DNA from: Megascapheus bottae
Taxonomy: Eukaryota > Chordata > Mammalia > Rodentia > Geomyidae
Reading direction: 5' to 3'
DNA length: 64,000 nt
Assembly: GCA_024803745.1 (NCBI GenBank)
Contig: JANJXV010000189.1
Span: forward strand, 1,564,861-1,628,860
The notes beneath the pieces were generated by a model. The model was given only the letters and a program-made list of their open reading frames with translations. It was not told the origin of the DNA and made no database searches. Below are positions 21,029 to 30,786 of this stretch, one piece after another. Every line of letters starts with the position of its first letter. Within the stretch, counting starts at the first letter, position 1. The translations under genes and the position numbers were made by a program.

Positions 21029-21118
21029 GAGACAGAGAGACAGAGACAGAGAGACAGAGAAAGAGACAGACAGAGAGAGAGAAAGAAGGAAGGAAAGAAA
21101 GAAGAAAAGGAAGGGGGA
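20963..21118. repeat. Complex (GA)/(GACA)/(GAAA) purine repeat
   Basis: GAGA, GACAGA and GAAGGAAA units are intermixed, grown from the A tail of the SINE before it. Confidence 0.95.
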
Positions 21119-21192
21119 GTATGAATTTAAATAAATTAAGTGTACAAATACAGCAGTGGTACTTATTAGACACTATGTTGAAAATAAACTAT

Positions 21193-21575
21193 ACAAGCTG
21201 GGCACGGTGGCTCAGGCCTGTAATCCTAGCTACTCAGGAGACTGAGATCTGAGGATCATAGTTCAAAGCCAGCCTAGGCACTAAAGTCTATGAGACTTTT
21301 TCTTTAAATATATTTTATTGTAATTAATAGAAGGGTTACATTATATTCGCCAGATAGAAGGTGCATTGCTTTACAAACATTGCTACACTTTCTCATGTTT
21401 TTGTCCCCATTTCCCTCCCCCCACCCCCAAGTCTGTGAAACTCATGTCCAACTACTCACCAGAAAACCAAAAGTGGCACTGTGGATCAAGGGGTAGGGCA
21501 GTAGCCTTGAGCTGAAGAGCTCAGGGACAATGCCCAGGCCCAGAGTTCGAGCCCCATGGCCAACAAAAAAAAAAA
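21193..21575 (+). repeat. S-SINE split by an L1-like 3' end
   Basis: The head runs to GTCTATGAGACTTTT. The second half (CTCACCAGAAAACCAAAAG) resumes after about 140 bp and ends in poly-A. Confidence 0.8.
21298..21438 (-). mobile_element. L1-like 3' end, antisense, nested in S-SINE
   Basis: TATTTTATTGTAATTAATAG, GGGTTACATTATATTCGCC, AGATAGAAGGTGCATTG and C-rich CCCTCCCCCCACCCCC form the complement of the module at 25,412. It is a 5'-truncated copy. Confidence 0.65.
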
Positions 21576-21607
21576 GAAAAAGAAAAAAGAATAGAAAAAG
21601 AAAAAGA

Positions 21608-21846
21608 GGGGCTGGGAGTTTAGCCTAGTGGTAGAGTGCTTGCCTAGCGTGCACAAAGACCTGGGTTAAATTCCTTGGTACCAAATACATTAAAAAAAAA
21701 AAAGCCAGAAGTGGTGTTGTGGCTCAAGTGGTAGAGCTCTAACCTTGAGAAAATCTAAGAACAGTGCTCAGGCCCTGAGTTCAAGTCCCAGGACTGGCAA
21801 AAAAAAAAGAAAAGAAAAGGAAAAGAAAAAAGAAAAGGAAAAGAAA
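21608..21846 (+). repeat. T-SINE
   Basis: GGGAGTTTAGCCTAGTGGTAGAG, a mutated B box GGTTAAATTCC, an expanded internal A run (21,692-21,703) and an AAAAG-rich tail. Confidence 0.88.
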
Positions 21847-21946
21847 ATGAACTATGCCACTTGTGGATGGGGGTGGGGATAGGAGAGAAAAATTGAGAGA
21901 GAGTAAGGGAAAGAGTGACATTGTCCAAAAAGAAATGTACTCACTC

Positions 21947-22126
21947 ATGGGCAGGAGTTTGGCCTAGTGGTAGAGTGCTTGCCTTGCCTGCACAAAGACC
22001 TGGATTTGATTCCTCAGTACCAAATACATAAAAAAGAGCTGGAAGTGATGCTATGGCTCAAGTGGTAGAGCTCTAGCCTTGAGTGCTCAGGCTCTGAGCT
22101 CAAGCCCAGGACAAGAAAAAAAAAGA
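21947..22126 (+). repeat. T-SINE with internal deletion
   Basis: CTAGCCTTGAG is joined directly to TGCTCAGGCTCTGAG, so about 20 bp (GAAAGTCCAAGGACAG) is missing. Confidence 0.85.
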
Positions 22127-22189
22127 AATGTACTCATTACCTGACTTATGTAACTGTCATCTCTCTTATATCACCTTTATAATAACAAC

Positions 22190-22230
22190 AAAGAAATAAT
22201 AAATGAATAAATAAATAAAATAAGAATAAA
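22190..22230. repeat. (AATA)n-rich tract
   Basis: AAATAATAAATGAATAAATAAATAAA-type repeats, possibly a decayed SINE tail. Confidence 0.7.
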
Positions 22231-22314
22231 TTAAGTAGAGTCACAAGCCATTTCAGTTTAGACCAAAAGCCAACTTTCTCCTAGATAAAGACTCAATAGA
22301 AAACAAGTTCAAGG

Positions 22315-22530
22315 GTCAAGCGTGTGGCCCAGTGGTAGAATGCTTGCCTAGCATGCATGAAGCCCTGGGTTCAATTCCTCAAAACCACATACACAGAAAA
22401 AAAAGGCCTGAAGTGGTACTGTGGCTCAAGTGGTAGAACACTTGACTTGAGAAAGCTCAAGGACAGTGCCCAGGCCCTAAGTTCAGGCCCCAGGACTGGC
22501 AAACAGAAACAAGAACAAAAGTAAAAAGAA
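22315..22530 (+). repeat. T-SINE
   Basis: TGTGGCCCAGTGGTAGAATG, B box GGTTCAATTCC and CCCCAGGACTGGCAAAC with a degenerate A tail. Confidence 0.85.
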
Positions 22531-22916
22531 AACAAGTTCAAATTAAAGCTAGAAATAATTTTTAGGTTATCACTCAAAGGTCTTCTCTACAGAGACATAA
22601 AATGGGTAAACTCAAAATAAAGAGAATAGTCCTAAGAACTTTGTGGGGCTACAAGTTAGCTTTGCTGATGGATTCTGCACACCAGCTGAGTATTTCTTAG
22701 CCAAAATGCTTGGACTAGAAATGTCTTGGATCTTGGATTCCTTCTTTTTTTTATTTAAGATTTTAAAATATTTGCATATGATTACATATGAGTAATGCAG
22801 TATCTTGAAAATGGGACTCAAGTTTAAACATAAAATTTATTTATATTTTATATGCTCCTCATATACAAAGCCTGAAAGTAATTGTAAGTATTTTTGGTGC
22901 AAGTTGTTATGTTTTT
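22531..22916. other. Unique AT-rich block
   Basis: No gene or recognisable repeat. Confidence 0.35.
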
Positions 22917-23012
22917 GAAGCAAGACTATTTAGGCCAGGCTGGTTTTGAACTTACAATCTTTCTGCCTCAGTCTCCCAAGTTCCAAAAATACAGGCATGC
23001 AACACTACGTAA
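22917..23012 (-). repeat. B1 fragment, antisense
   Basis: AGGCCAGGCTGGTTTTGAAC and CTGCCTCAGTCTCCCAAGTTCC with ACAGGCATGCAACACTA. Confidence 0.65.
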
Positions 23013-23189
23013 CATTATGTGTTACATTACTTTTTTTTTTTTACAATTTTGTGCACAAAGTGTATGAACATTTTAGTACCAATTTTTTATTGGTATTTTT
23101 TCAGTACTGGAAATTGATCACAGGGTCTCATGTTAGTAGGTAATTATTCTACTACCCTACCCTCCTTGTCCTAGGCAATTTTTTTGGCT

Positions 23190-23312
23190 TTTATTTTGTG
23201 TTTGAGATACAATCTCATTAACTTTTGCCCAGGTTGGCTTTGAAGTTGAGATCCTCCTATTTCTGCTTTTCAAGTAGCTGGGATTACAGTTGTATACCAT
23301 GTGCCAGTCTTG
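23190..23312 (-). repeat. B1/7SL-like SINE, antisense
   Basis: GTTTGAGATACAATCTCATT, GCCCAGGTTGGCTTTGAAG and AAGTAGCTGGGATTACAG. Confidence 0.6.
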
Positions 23313-23547
23313 AATCACTGGATGTATGACATCAAAATTTTTCAGAGTTTGACTTATTTTGGATTTCAGATTTCTTTTTAATTAAGGATGATAAAATATG
23401 AAAGCCAAGCAGAGAGACGCTACTGGTACCTGTCAATGGCCTGGTTCTCCACCAGTGATACAAGTGAGAAGTGACAAGTCCTGGCTTCTCCTCCCCTGTG
23501 GCTACTGACCACCAAACAGGACTATATTCTAGATATCGCAGCCCTGC

Positions 23548-23550
<3 letters not shown>

Positions 23551-23594
<44 letters not shown>
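23551..23594. repeat. (GT)n microsatellite
   Basis: A GT tract at the tail side of the adjoining antisense T-SINE. Confidence 0.96.
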
Positions 23595-23597
<3 letters not shown>

Positions 23598-23599
23598 TG

Positions 23600-23783
23600 C
23601 GTTCCAGGGCTTGAACTCAGGGCCTAGACACTGTCCCTGAACTTCTGTTGCTCAAAGCTAGCACCGTACCACTTGAGCCACAGCACCACTTCTGTTTTAA
23701 GTTTATGTAAAACTGAGGAATTGAACCCAGGGCTTCATGCATGCTAGGCAAGCACTCTACCACTAAGCCATATTCCTAGCCCA
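23600..23783 (-). repeat. T-SINE, antisense
   Basis: CAGGGCTTGAACTCAGGGCC, GGAATTGAACCCAGGG and ACCACTAAGCCATATTCC. The poly-T side has become the GT repeat. Confidence 0.87.
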
Positions 23784-23937
23784 AACCCTCATTTTTTTTT
23801 GTAAAATATTTAGCCACAGTATTTTATTACATCAACTGAAAACAAATGAATAAAGTATATTTCATGGATGTGGGGCGTTGACTAGCTTCAATTTCTGCCT
23901 GTCTGTCTGTCTATACATCTATCATCTGTCGTCTATT
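23784..23937. other. Unique block
   Basis: AT-rich, with a short CTGT repeat near 23,900. No gene seen. Confidence 0.3.
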
Positions 23938-24126
23938 TTTATGCCAATCCTGGAGTCTTAACGTTTTTACTTAAGGCTGGCACACTACCACTTGAGCCAA
24001 AGTTCTGCTTCTGGCTTTTTTTTTGTTTGAGTCTCATGGACTTGTCTGCCCTTGCTGGCTTCAAGTTGTGATCCTTGCACCTCTGCCTCCTGAGCAGCTA
24101 GGATTCTAAACATAAACCAACCAGTA
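23938..24126 (-). repeat. S-SINE, antisense, linker deleted
   Basis: CACTACCACTTGAGCCAAAG and CTCTGCCTCCTGAGCAGC. The AATTGGAGATAAG segment is absent. Confidence 0.75.
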
Positions 24127-24136
24127 GTTTGCTGAT

Positions 24137-24218
24137 TTTTTTTCCCATCTTGAGGCTTGAACTCAGGGCTTGAGTGCTATCCCTGAGCCTCAAGGCAAGC
24201 GTTCTACTTTGAATCATT
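24137..24218 (-). repeat. SINE tail fragment, antisense
   Basis: GAGGCTTGAACTCAGGGCTTGAG and CCTGAGCCTCAAGG without any head. Confidence 0.6.
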
Positions 24219-24228
24219 TAAAAAAAAA

Positions 24229-24418
24229 ATTTGCCAGTTGAACCTGAACTTAGGGCCTGGGCATTGTCCTTGAACACTTTTTGCTCAATGCTAGTGCTCT
24301 GCAACTTGAGCCACACAGCTACTTCCAGCTTGTTCTGTGCATGTGGTACCAAAGAATCGAACTCCGGGCTTTGTGCATGTGATGCAAGCACTCTACCACT
24401 AGGCTACGCTCCCAGCCT
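24229..24418 (-). repeat. T-SINE, antisense
   Basis: TTTGCCAGTTGAACCTG, GAATCGAACTCCGGGC and ACCACTAGGCTACGCTCCC. Confidence 0.83.
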
Positions 24419-25039
24419 CCCTTGGCTTTTTTAAATGCCCGCATGCTGATTGTTGATAGGTTTGTCAGCTTTATTACAATGTACTTTAAATGTGCTATCT
24501 CAATAAAGTCCTGTCAGTGTCTTTTACACAATGAGAATTACTCATCTAATGAATCTGCTGCCATTAGACCCTCTCTTGTTTGGGGATGATAATAAGCAAT
24601 GTGAATAAAGAAATTGGATTCTGAATGTTGAACATTTAAAGTGTGAACATCCTGGTCTTTTATTTATTTTTTAGTTCATGACTGAAATTGTTCAAATATA
24701 TTTAATGAAATTGGTTCTGAAAAGGGGAAAATATCAAAACCATGGAAATGGAATGCAAATGTAGTACTTGGAGACTGCCTAGCAAGGTTTAGTTGCCAAC
24801 CTGAAGGGCCGAATATAGAACACAGGAAGAAAGCACAAGTGTTAAAGAAAGCTTGTTTCTCTTCTGATGTCTGGAATAAAATGGATCCTGTGGACATGAA
24901 AGGAATCGGAACCCCGAATGGATGAGAAGGTTGAGGAGAAACAGACAAGCTACTTTCCCTTTGGGATAACCCAAGGTTTGGGACTTCCCCTGACAGAATC
25001 TGAGTTTACTAATCTGTGAATTGTAGAACCTTCCAGCTT
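24419..25039. other. Unique block, no gene seen
   Basis: AT-rich on the left and mixed on the right. The 90-codon minus frame (24,676-24,948) has no recognisable domain. Confidence 0.4.
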
Positions 25040-25129
25040 TCTCCCATTCAAATACTAATCAGGCCCCACACTGCTTAGCTGCTCCGCTCAGACAAGACGT
25101 GTGTGTTCTAAGTGGTACACCCACAGACT
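25040..25129 (-). pseudogene. 5S rRNA-derived pseudogene or SINE head
   Basis: The plus strand reads TCTCCCATTCAAATACTAATCAGG, CCACACTGCTTAGCTG and AGTGGTACACCCACAGAC, collinear with the complement of vertebrate 5S rRNA from its internal control region to its 5' end. Substitutions in loop B and helix III and the missing 3' end mean it is not functional. Confidence 0.75.
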
Positions 25130-25411
25130 CCAGCCTTCTCTAAGTCTGAGAATGCTCAGAACCCAGAGAATCTCTTTGGTCATGGAAGCATGCGACAAAT
25201 AGCCAAACTGGATGAAAACCATGACTATTCTTATTAAAGCTGGAGAGGCAGACATCCTGTGTGATCCTGGAGGCTGGAATAAGCGCCTGGTTCCTAAAGC
25301 CACACTGTATACAAATACCTGCCAGGGTAAGGAGAATCAGCTTGTCCAAAACCTCTCAGCTTTACACTCCTATTCCTCTCACTCCTGGCAGACCACCTTA
25401 AACATCATAAC

Positions 25412-25564
25412 GTGAGGGGGAAAACAAGATGAGGGGTGAGGGGTGGGGGGAGGGAAATGGGGACCAAACCATGAGAAAGGGTATCAATGTTTGTGAAGTA
25501 ATGCACCTTCTATCTGGCAAATATAATGTAACCCTTCTATTAATTACAACAAAAAAGGAAAAAA
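25412..25564 (+). mobile_element. 5'-truncated L1-like 3' end with target duplication
   Basis: A G-rich tract leads to ATGGGGACCAAACCATGAG, CACCTTCTATCTGGCAAATA and TTAATTACAACAAAA. ATCATAAC flanks it at 25,404-25,411 and 25,565-25,572, which supports target-primed reverse transcription of a short fragment. Confidence 0.7.
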
Positions 25565-25572
25565 ATCATAAC

Positions 25573-25785
25573 ATACAGGAGAACATATATATATAGGAGA
25601 GGTGCCACCTGAGGTACCATTCTGAGGTGCCACCTCTCCTTTTATGCCCCCTCTGTAGTTGTCCCTCTTTTGGGGGGGGGCTCTGTTGGTAGATTCATCT
25701 TGAACCCACAAAGATCAGGTCAAGTGACCAAATTTCTTGGTTTGCCTAGGAGCTTACTGGACTCTCTTAGTGAAAACTAGAATGT
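25573..25785. other. Unique block
   Basis: It holds a short local repeat GAGGTGCCACCTC/GAGGTACC near 25,600 and a G run (25,671-25,680). No gene. Confidence 0.35.
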
Positions 25786-25990
25786 TGGGCCAGGAGTTTG
25801 GCCTAATGGTAGAGTTCTTGCCTAGCATGCACAAAGATCAGGGTTCGATTCCTCTGTACCACATACATAAAAAAAAGCCAGAAATGGTGCTATGGCTCAA
25901 GTGGTAGAGCTCTAGCCTTGAGAAAGCCCAAGGACAGTGCTAAGCCCCTGAGTTGAATCCCCAGGACTGGCAAAAAAAAAAAAAAAAAAT
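25786..25990 (+). repeat. T-SINE
   Basis: GGGCCAGGAGTTTGGCCTAATGG, a perfect B box, and CCCCAGGACTGGC followed by an 18-bp poly-A. Confidence 0.9.
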
Positions 25991-26560
25991 CTGAAGACAC
26001 CTAGAGGTAGAGACTAAGTAACTTCATTAGTAAAGTAAAGGAAAGGAAAGATAGAGTGACAGTACCTTACCCAGACCTGGATGCGAGCACATCTGATAAT
26101 AGGTTCGGTGAATCTTCTAACATCCCCATTATTTGTGAGGAAAAAGTGAGTTGGAGTTTGGCTCAAATCACCTTTGCATGAATGCCTTCCTTGTTCTGAC
26201 ATTTGGTTACATTCTGTCATTCTTGCTGTTACCCTTTTTATCAGTTGCACCCAGTGATTTCAAAGTTGATCTGCACATTAACTTTGGGTCATTATGACAT
26301 AGATGTTTAAGCATGCCTTTAAACAAAGGATGTATTCTACTAGGAGCTTCCTTCAAGACTGGTATCTATCCTTGAGAAACACTTTTCTTCACAAACACTT
26401 TTTGTACCCAGAGGGGTCATTCTCCCAAGCGTCTTTTTCCTAGGATAAATGTCTTTTTTTTTTTTTTTTTAAAGATATCTTTGCTCAGTTCCCAGAGCAC
26501 ACTAAATTATTTGAACAAGGAGACAAGGTCAGAGGAAGAGAGCTACTCTTGCCTGCCCTC
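25991..26560. other. Unique block
   Basis: No SINE is present and no exon is supported. A poly-T run lies at 26,454-26,470. Confidence 0.4.
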
Positions 26561-26760
26561 CTTTTATTATTATTTTTTTTTATTAAATGCTGCAGCTTAT
26601 GAAGGAGTTGAAGCTTAAAGTAAAATAAAACAATAAAATAGTGTCCGTGTGCTTTGATTGGCAGCTTGATTAAAGCTACTCATTAACACAGAATTAGCAT
26701 CTGATTCTTGGCTCCTGGTTTTCATGTCTCATTTTCTCTTACTAGCCTGCCCCACTAGGA
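26561..26760. other. Candidate conserved non-coding element
   Basis: This repeat-free AT-rich stretch has closely spaced homeodomain-type and TCF-type cores (CTTTGATTGG, CTTGATTAAAG, CTCATTAACAC) near 26,650-26,695. This is inferred from motif clustering and the absence of repeats only. Confidence 0.3.
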
Positions 26761-28234
26761 ATCAAATACCCTCAAACACTTGTATCCTGGTGAGGCCCAG
26801 AGTCCCTGAGGACAGTTTCCCCTTCAATCTCCCTTTCCTCACCCCAGTCCTCTGCACCCATCTTTGGTCAGTCGCAAAGGTTCCCTTTGGTGTTCTGAAG
26901 GCCCTGGACACCTCCATGTTCCCGCACTTTGGAGAAAATGTGTGTGTGTCGGGGCGGGGGAGGGGAGGTGGAGAATAACAACAGCGGATCCCATGGATTA
27001 GGTTATAGTAACAATGTGAGAACCAGAGGAGGTGTTGTGCCTGTACCCCACTGCCTGTCTCTCCCCGGTATCTGAGAGCTTCACAGGGCTGCTGGCTGTA
27101 CAACATCATGACCCCCAGAATTCATCTTGTGCTGTCCGGCAGTACTCAAGCTGCCTTGTCATCACTAAGAGTTCAAGATGCTGTTGTCAAAAGCAACCGG
27201 TTTCCTTTTAACATTAGCCGCTGGTTCATGGGCCTCGAGAAGGCATAATTTGCATAGTGACTCCATGAGGACTACATTCCGAGATGCTTCAATGACATGA
27301 AGGCCGTTCCTCAAGCTGCGTTCGTTGAGAAACAACCAAGACGGCTGGCAACTGTGGATGCAAAATCTAACCAAATCTTGTTGTCATGTCCTGGCTTTAT
27401 AGTACCTGCAACAGGATCTTCGCTGACACTATGTCATACAAGTTGCATAGGAGGGGGGTAGAAATATAGCCCCTTCCCAAATAATGCACCTATCATAACC
27501 CACTACATGAAAGAAGCAGTCTGTAAGGACTCTAAATCATGTGGCTTCCACCGTGTGGCTTTATGCCAAACAAAGAGAGTAAAAACATCAGAAGCAAGGG
27601 GTAGAGGAAGGCAAGAGTAAAGTGCAGAAGTTGCTTAGAGCAGTGGAAACTGTTGGTAGATGGCCTCATAAGCTTGTTCAAAGCCACAGAACATATCACA
27701 TCAAGGGCAAGCTTCAAGGCCAGCTCTAGACTTGTGACACTTGACGCAGCCATGCAAGCTCATCCATTGTTACAAAAACTCCACTCGAGTGGGAGATGTT
27801 AGTAATACCATAACTGAGGGAGAAGATGGGGCCGATGGTAAACTTCTATTCTTTTCTTCTCCATTTTGCTGGGACCATAAAAATGCTCTTTAAATGCAGT
27901 CTAAGAAGAACTTTGAATGAATACAGAATAAGGAAAAGTTGCAGTCTTAAATTCACCAGCAATGTACTTTTGTGGGGGACTGGCAGAGCAATGTGGGGGC
28001 TATTAGTCCAACAAGTAAACTTACAAACTAGACAGGAGCAGAAGGCAGAAGTCACTGAGTTATCTTCCCATTAGCTCTCCAGCCCTCGGGGTTGATAGGG
28101 CTGTATTGCTGGACGGGCCAGCCTAGAAGTTTGCGGGCCATACAACCCTAATTTCCCATGATGTGAGCTGGGCCCCTCATCCAGGAGCCCAAGATGTACC
28201 TGCTCAAGGAGACTGATGAGCTGCTGTAGATCCT
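26761..28234. other. Long SINE-free unique block
   Basis: About 1.5 kb has no recognisable interspersed repeat. A perfect octamer ATTTGCAT lies at 27,248-27,255. Open frames up to 115 codons overlap on both strands without splice support. It may contain regulatory sequence. Confidence 0.4.
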
Positions 28235-28235
28235 G

Positions 28236-28274
<39 letters not shown>

Positions 28275-28282
28275 TGTGTGTG
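28235..28282. repeat. (GT)n microsatellite
   Basis: A GT tract adjoining an antisense S-SINE tail. Confidence 0.96.
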
Positions 28283-28475
28283 AGTTTGCACTACTGGGGG
28301 CTTGAACTCACTACCTGAGCATTGTCCCTTCATTATTTTGTTCAAAGCCACTTGAACCACAGCTCTACATCTGTCTTTTTTTGATGGAGACAAGAGTCTT
28401 GCAGACTTTCTTACCTGAGCTGGCTTCAAACCTTAATCCTCAGATCAGTAACTAGGATTACAAGTGCAAACCTAT
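28283..28475 (-). repeat. S-SINE, antisense
   Basis: GGGGGCTTGAACTCACTACC, CCACTTGAACCACAGC and AACTAGGATTACAAGTGC. Several segments are deleted. Confidence 0.75.
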
Positions 28476-29016
28476 AAAAATACCAAATTGCCAAAGATAA
28501 ACATGAAACATCCTATTTATTTATGTTTTTAAATTCCTTTGGTGAGTCTTATCACTAAGATGCAATTTGCTCTTTCACCTTGACATTCCTGGGAATTCTC
28601 ATTGGCAAATAAAATGTATGTTGTATATTTCAGAGGAAATCCAGACAGACTGCCATCAGTGATTGATTTAAGATGGTTGATTAAAACCTGGCCTCCAGGA
28701 TGTTTTCTTCTGAGATGAATATTTGGTCTCAGCTTCTAGAAGACTGTGTTTTTCTACCATTCCGTCCTGTGCCATGACCTCATCCTTTCATCTGCCCAGG
28801 AAGGGAAATGATTCCAGTGTCCTGAGATGCGAAAGAGAGTCTGGCTCCCATTTTCTGACTTACAGGGAGCCTGGTTAACAGATCCTAGTTTCTATGGAGC
28901 TGCTCAGAGCTGGGAGCTCAATTTCAGCAGGAAATGAAAAATCAACATGAAGAAAGCAAATGTTTCCCAAATCCCCATCAAAGGGCAGTGGCATTTGGAA
29001 TGAAAAGCATGCAGGC
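28476..29016. other. Unique block, candidate conserved non-coding element
   Basis: The block is repeat-free. GTGATTGATTTAAG and GGTTGATTAAAACC near 28,660-28,690 are PBX/HOX-like cores. No coding signal. Confidence 0.3.
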
Positions 29017-29321
29017 AACTGGGTGTGGTGGCTCACGCCTGTAAATCCTAGCTACTGAGGAGGCTGGGATCTGAAGATCAAGGTTCAAAGCTTGCCCCTA
29101 GCACAAAAGGACCTGAGACTCTTATCTCCATTTAACTTCTAGAAAATGAGAAGTGAGGCATGGGAAGGGTAGGCCAGTAGCCTTGAGCCGAAGAGCTCAG
29201 GGACAACACCAAGGCCCAGGAATAAGGTTATAGCCTTGAGCTGAAGAGCTCAGGGACAGCATCCAGGCCAAATTAAAGCCCCATAACCCCCCCCCCATCA
29301 TAAAAAAAAAAAGAAACCAGA
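29017..29321 (+). repeat. S-SINE with duplicated tail module
   Basis: GTGTGGTGGCTCACGCCTG head, then two successive CCTTGAGC(C/T)GAAGAGCTCAG modules and a C run (29,289-29,297) before the A tail. Confidence 0.87.
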
Positions 29322-29392
29322 AAAGCACGCAAGCACAAATAAGGTGACAGAGAAGCTGATTTTGCAATTTGAGTTCTCAAAAGCTAAGAGAA

Positions 29393-29597
29393 GCAGAGCA
29401 CTGGTAGCTCACACCTGTAATCCTAGTGACTCAAGAGGCTGCCATCTGAGGATCATAGTTTGAAGCCAGCCCAGGTAGGAAAGTCCATGACTATGAAACT
29501 TGAGACTTGTGTCTCCAATTAACTACTGAAAGTGGAGGTGTGGCTCAAGAAGTAAAGCACACACTTTGATCAAAAGCCCAAGTACTGGTACAAAAGG
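29393..29597 (+). repeat. S-SINE
   Basis: CACTGGTAGCTCACACCTG, CTCCAATTAACTACTG and AAGTACTGGTAC. Its A tail is replaced by the GGA repeat. Confidence 0.8.
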
Positions 29598-29793
29598 AAG
29601 AAGGAGGAGGAAGAGGAGGAGGGGGGGGAGGAGGAGGAAGAGGAAGGAGAAGGAGGAGGAGGAGGAGGAGGAGGAGGAGGAGGAGGAGGAGGAGGAGGAG
29701 GAGGAGGAGGAGGAGAAGGAGAAGGAGGAGAAGGAGAAGGAGAAGGAGAAGGAGAAGGAGAAGGAGAAGGAGAAGGAGAAGGAGAAGGAGAAG
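29597..29793. repeat. (GGA)n-(GGAGAA)n purine tract
   Basis: Nearly 200 bp of pure purine on the plus strand changes from GGA units to GGAGAA units. The long poly-Leu and poly-Glu frames across it are artefacts. Confidence 0.97.
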
Positions 29794-29834
29794 TTGTTGG
29801 CGGCAGTGGGGACAGTACAAAGTTATTCTAACAA

Positions 29835-30011
29835 TCATGCCATTAATCCTAGCTGCTGGGGAGGCTAAGCTGTGAGGGTAATGGTGGGAAGCCAGCTTGG
29901 GCAGGAACGTCTAAGGGATACTTAACCACAAATTCCAGAAGTTAAGCAAGTGATAGAGTGATAGCCTTGAGCAAAAATGCTCTAGGACAGCTCTCAAGCC
30001 CAGACACACCA

Positions 30012-30012
<1 letters not shown>
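29835..30012 (+). repeat. S-SINE
   Basis: GCCATTAATCCTAGCTGCTGGGG, TACTTAACCACAAATTCC and CTCAAGCCCAGAC. It ends in a CA microsatellite. Confidence 0.75.

Positions 30013-30015
<3 letters not shown>

Positions 30016-30054
<39 letters not shown>
30016..30054. repeat. (CA)n microsatellite
   Basis: A pure CA tract in place of the preceding SINE's A tail. Confidence 0.96.
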
Positions 30055-30055
<1 letters not shown>

Positions 30056-30144
30056 CTTGACTTCTCAAGGTCTTGCAATCCTGTCTAGATTGAGGGATGA
30101 CTGCACACACAAGAACACATGTAGGTCATAATTCAGTGTGCATG

Positions 30145-30362
30145 TATGTACTGTCTTCCATTCAGGGCCTGCACAGTGTCCCTTATCTTTTTCACTCAAG
30201 GCTGATACTCTACCACTTGAACCACAGCTTCACTTCCAGATTTTTGGTGATTGACTGGAGTTAACAGTCTCACAGACTCTTCTTCAGGGGCTAGCTTCAA
30301 ATCATGACCCTCAAATCTCAGTGTCTTGAGTAGCTAGGATTACAGGTGTCAGCCTCTGACAT
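30145..30362 (-). repeat. S-SINE, antisense
   Basis: GATACTCTACCACTTGAACC, GGTGATTGACTGGAG and GAGTAGCTAGGATTACAGG. Confidence 0.8.
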
Positions 30363-30480
30363 AGCTTCATTCAGTTTTTAAACTGAAGTTAACTTAGATA
30401 TGAACTTTCAACACAAACGTCTATGAACTACATTTAACCATCACCCTTATCTGAGACAAAGACACACACATATGCAGAGT

Positions 30481-30530
30481 GTATACATATATATATACAT
30501 ATATATATATATATGTATATACACACATAC
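30481..30530. repeat. (TA)n/(CATA)n microsatellite
   Basis: Alternating TATA with CA steps. Confidence 0.93.
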
Positions 30531-30597
30531 ATTCCAAGATCCCCCAAACCAATCACTATAGGTACTACTTTTTCCTGTATGTGATAAAACTTAATGC

Positions 30598-30786
30598 AGG
30601 CCAGGAATGTGACCTAGTGGTAGAGTGCTTTCCTACCATGCACGAAGCCCTGGGTTTGATACTTTGGTGCCACATACACAGAAAAAGCCAGAAGTGGTGC
30701 TGTGGCTCGAGTGGTAGATTGCTAACCTTGAGAAAGCCCAAGGACAGTAAACAGGCCCCAGGGCTGCCCCCCCCCCAAAAAAACCC
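30598..30786 (+). repeat. T-SINE
   Basis: GCCAGGAATGTGACCTAGTGG, B box GGTTTGATACT and GGCCCCAGGGCTGCCCC with a mixed C/A tail. Confidence 0.85.

Noticed and set aside
12826..25129. Functional 5S rRNA genes
   Set aside because: Both matches are partial and have many substitutions in the conserved regions.
26762..27109. 115-codon minus-strand frame
   Set aside because: It overlaps an equally open plus-strand frame and shows no protein features.
29545..29868. Poly-Leu and poly-Glu frames
   Set aside because: They come from the pure purine tract at 29,597-29,793.
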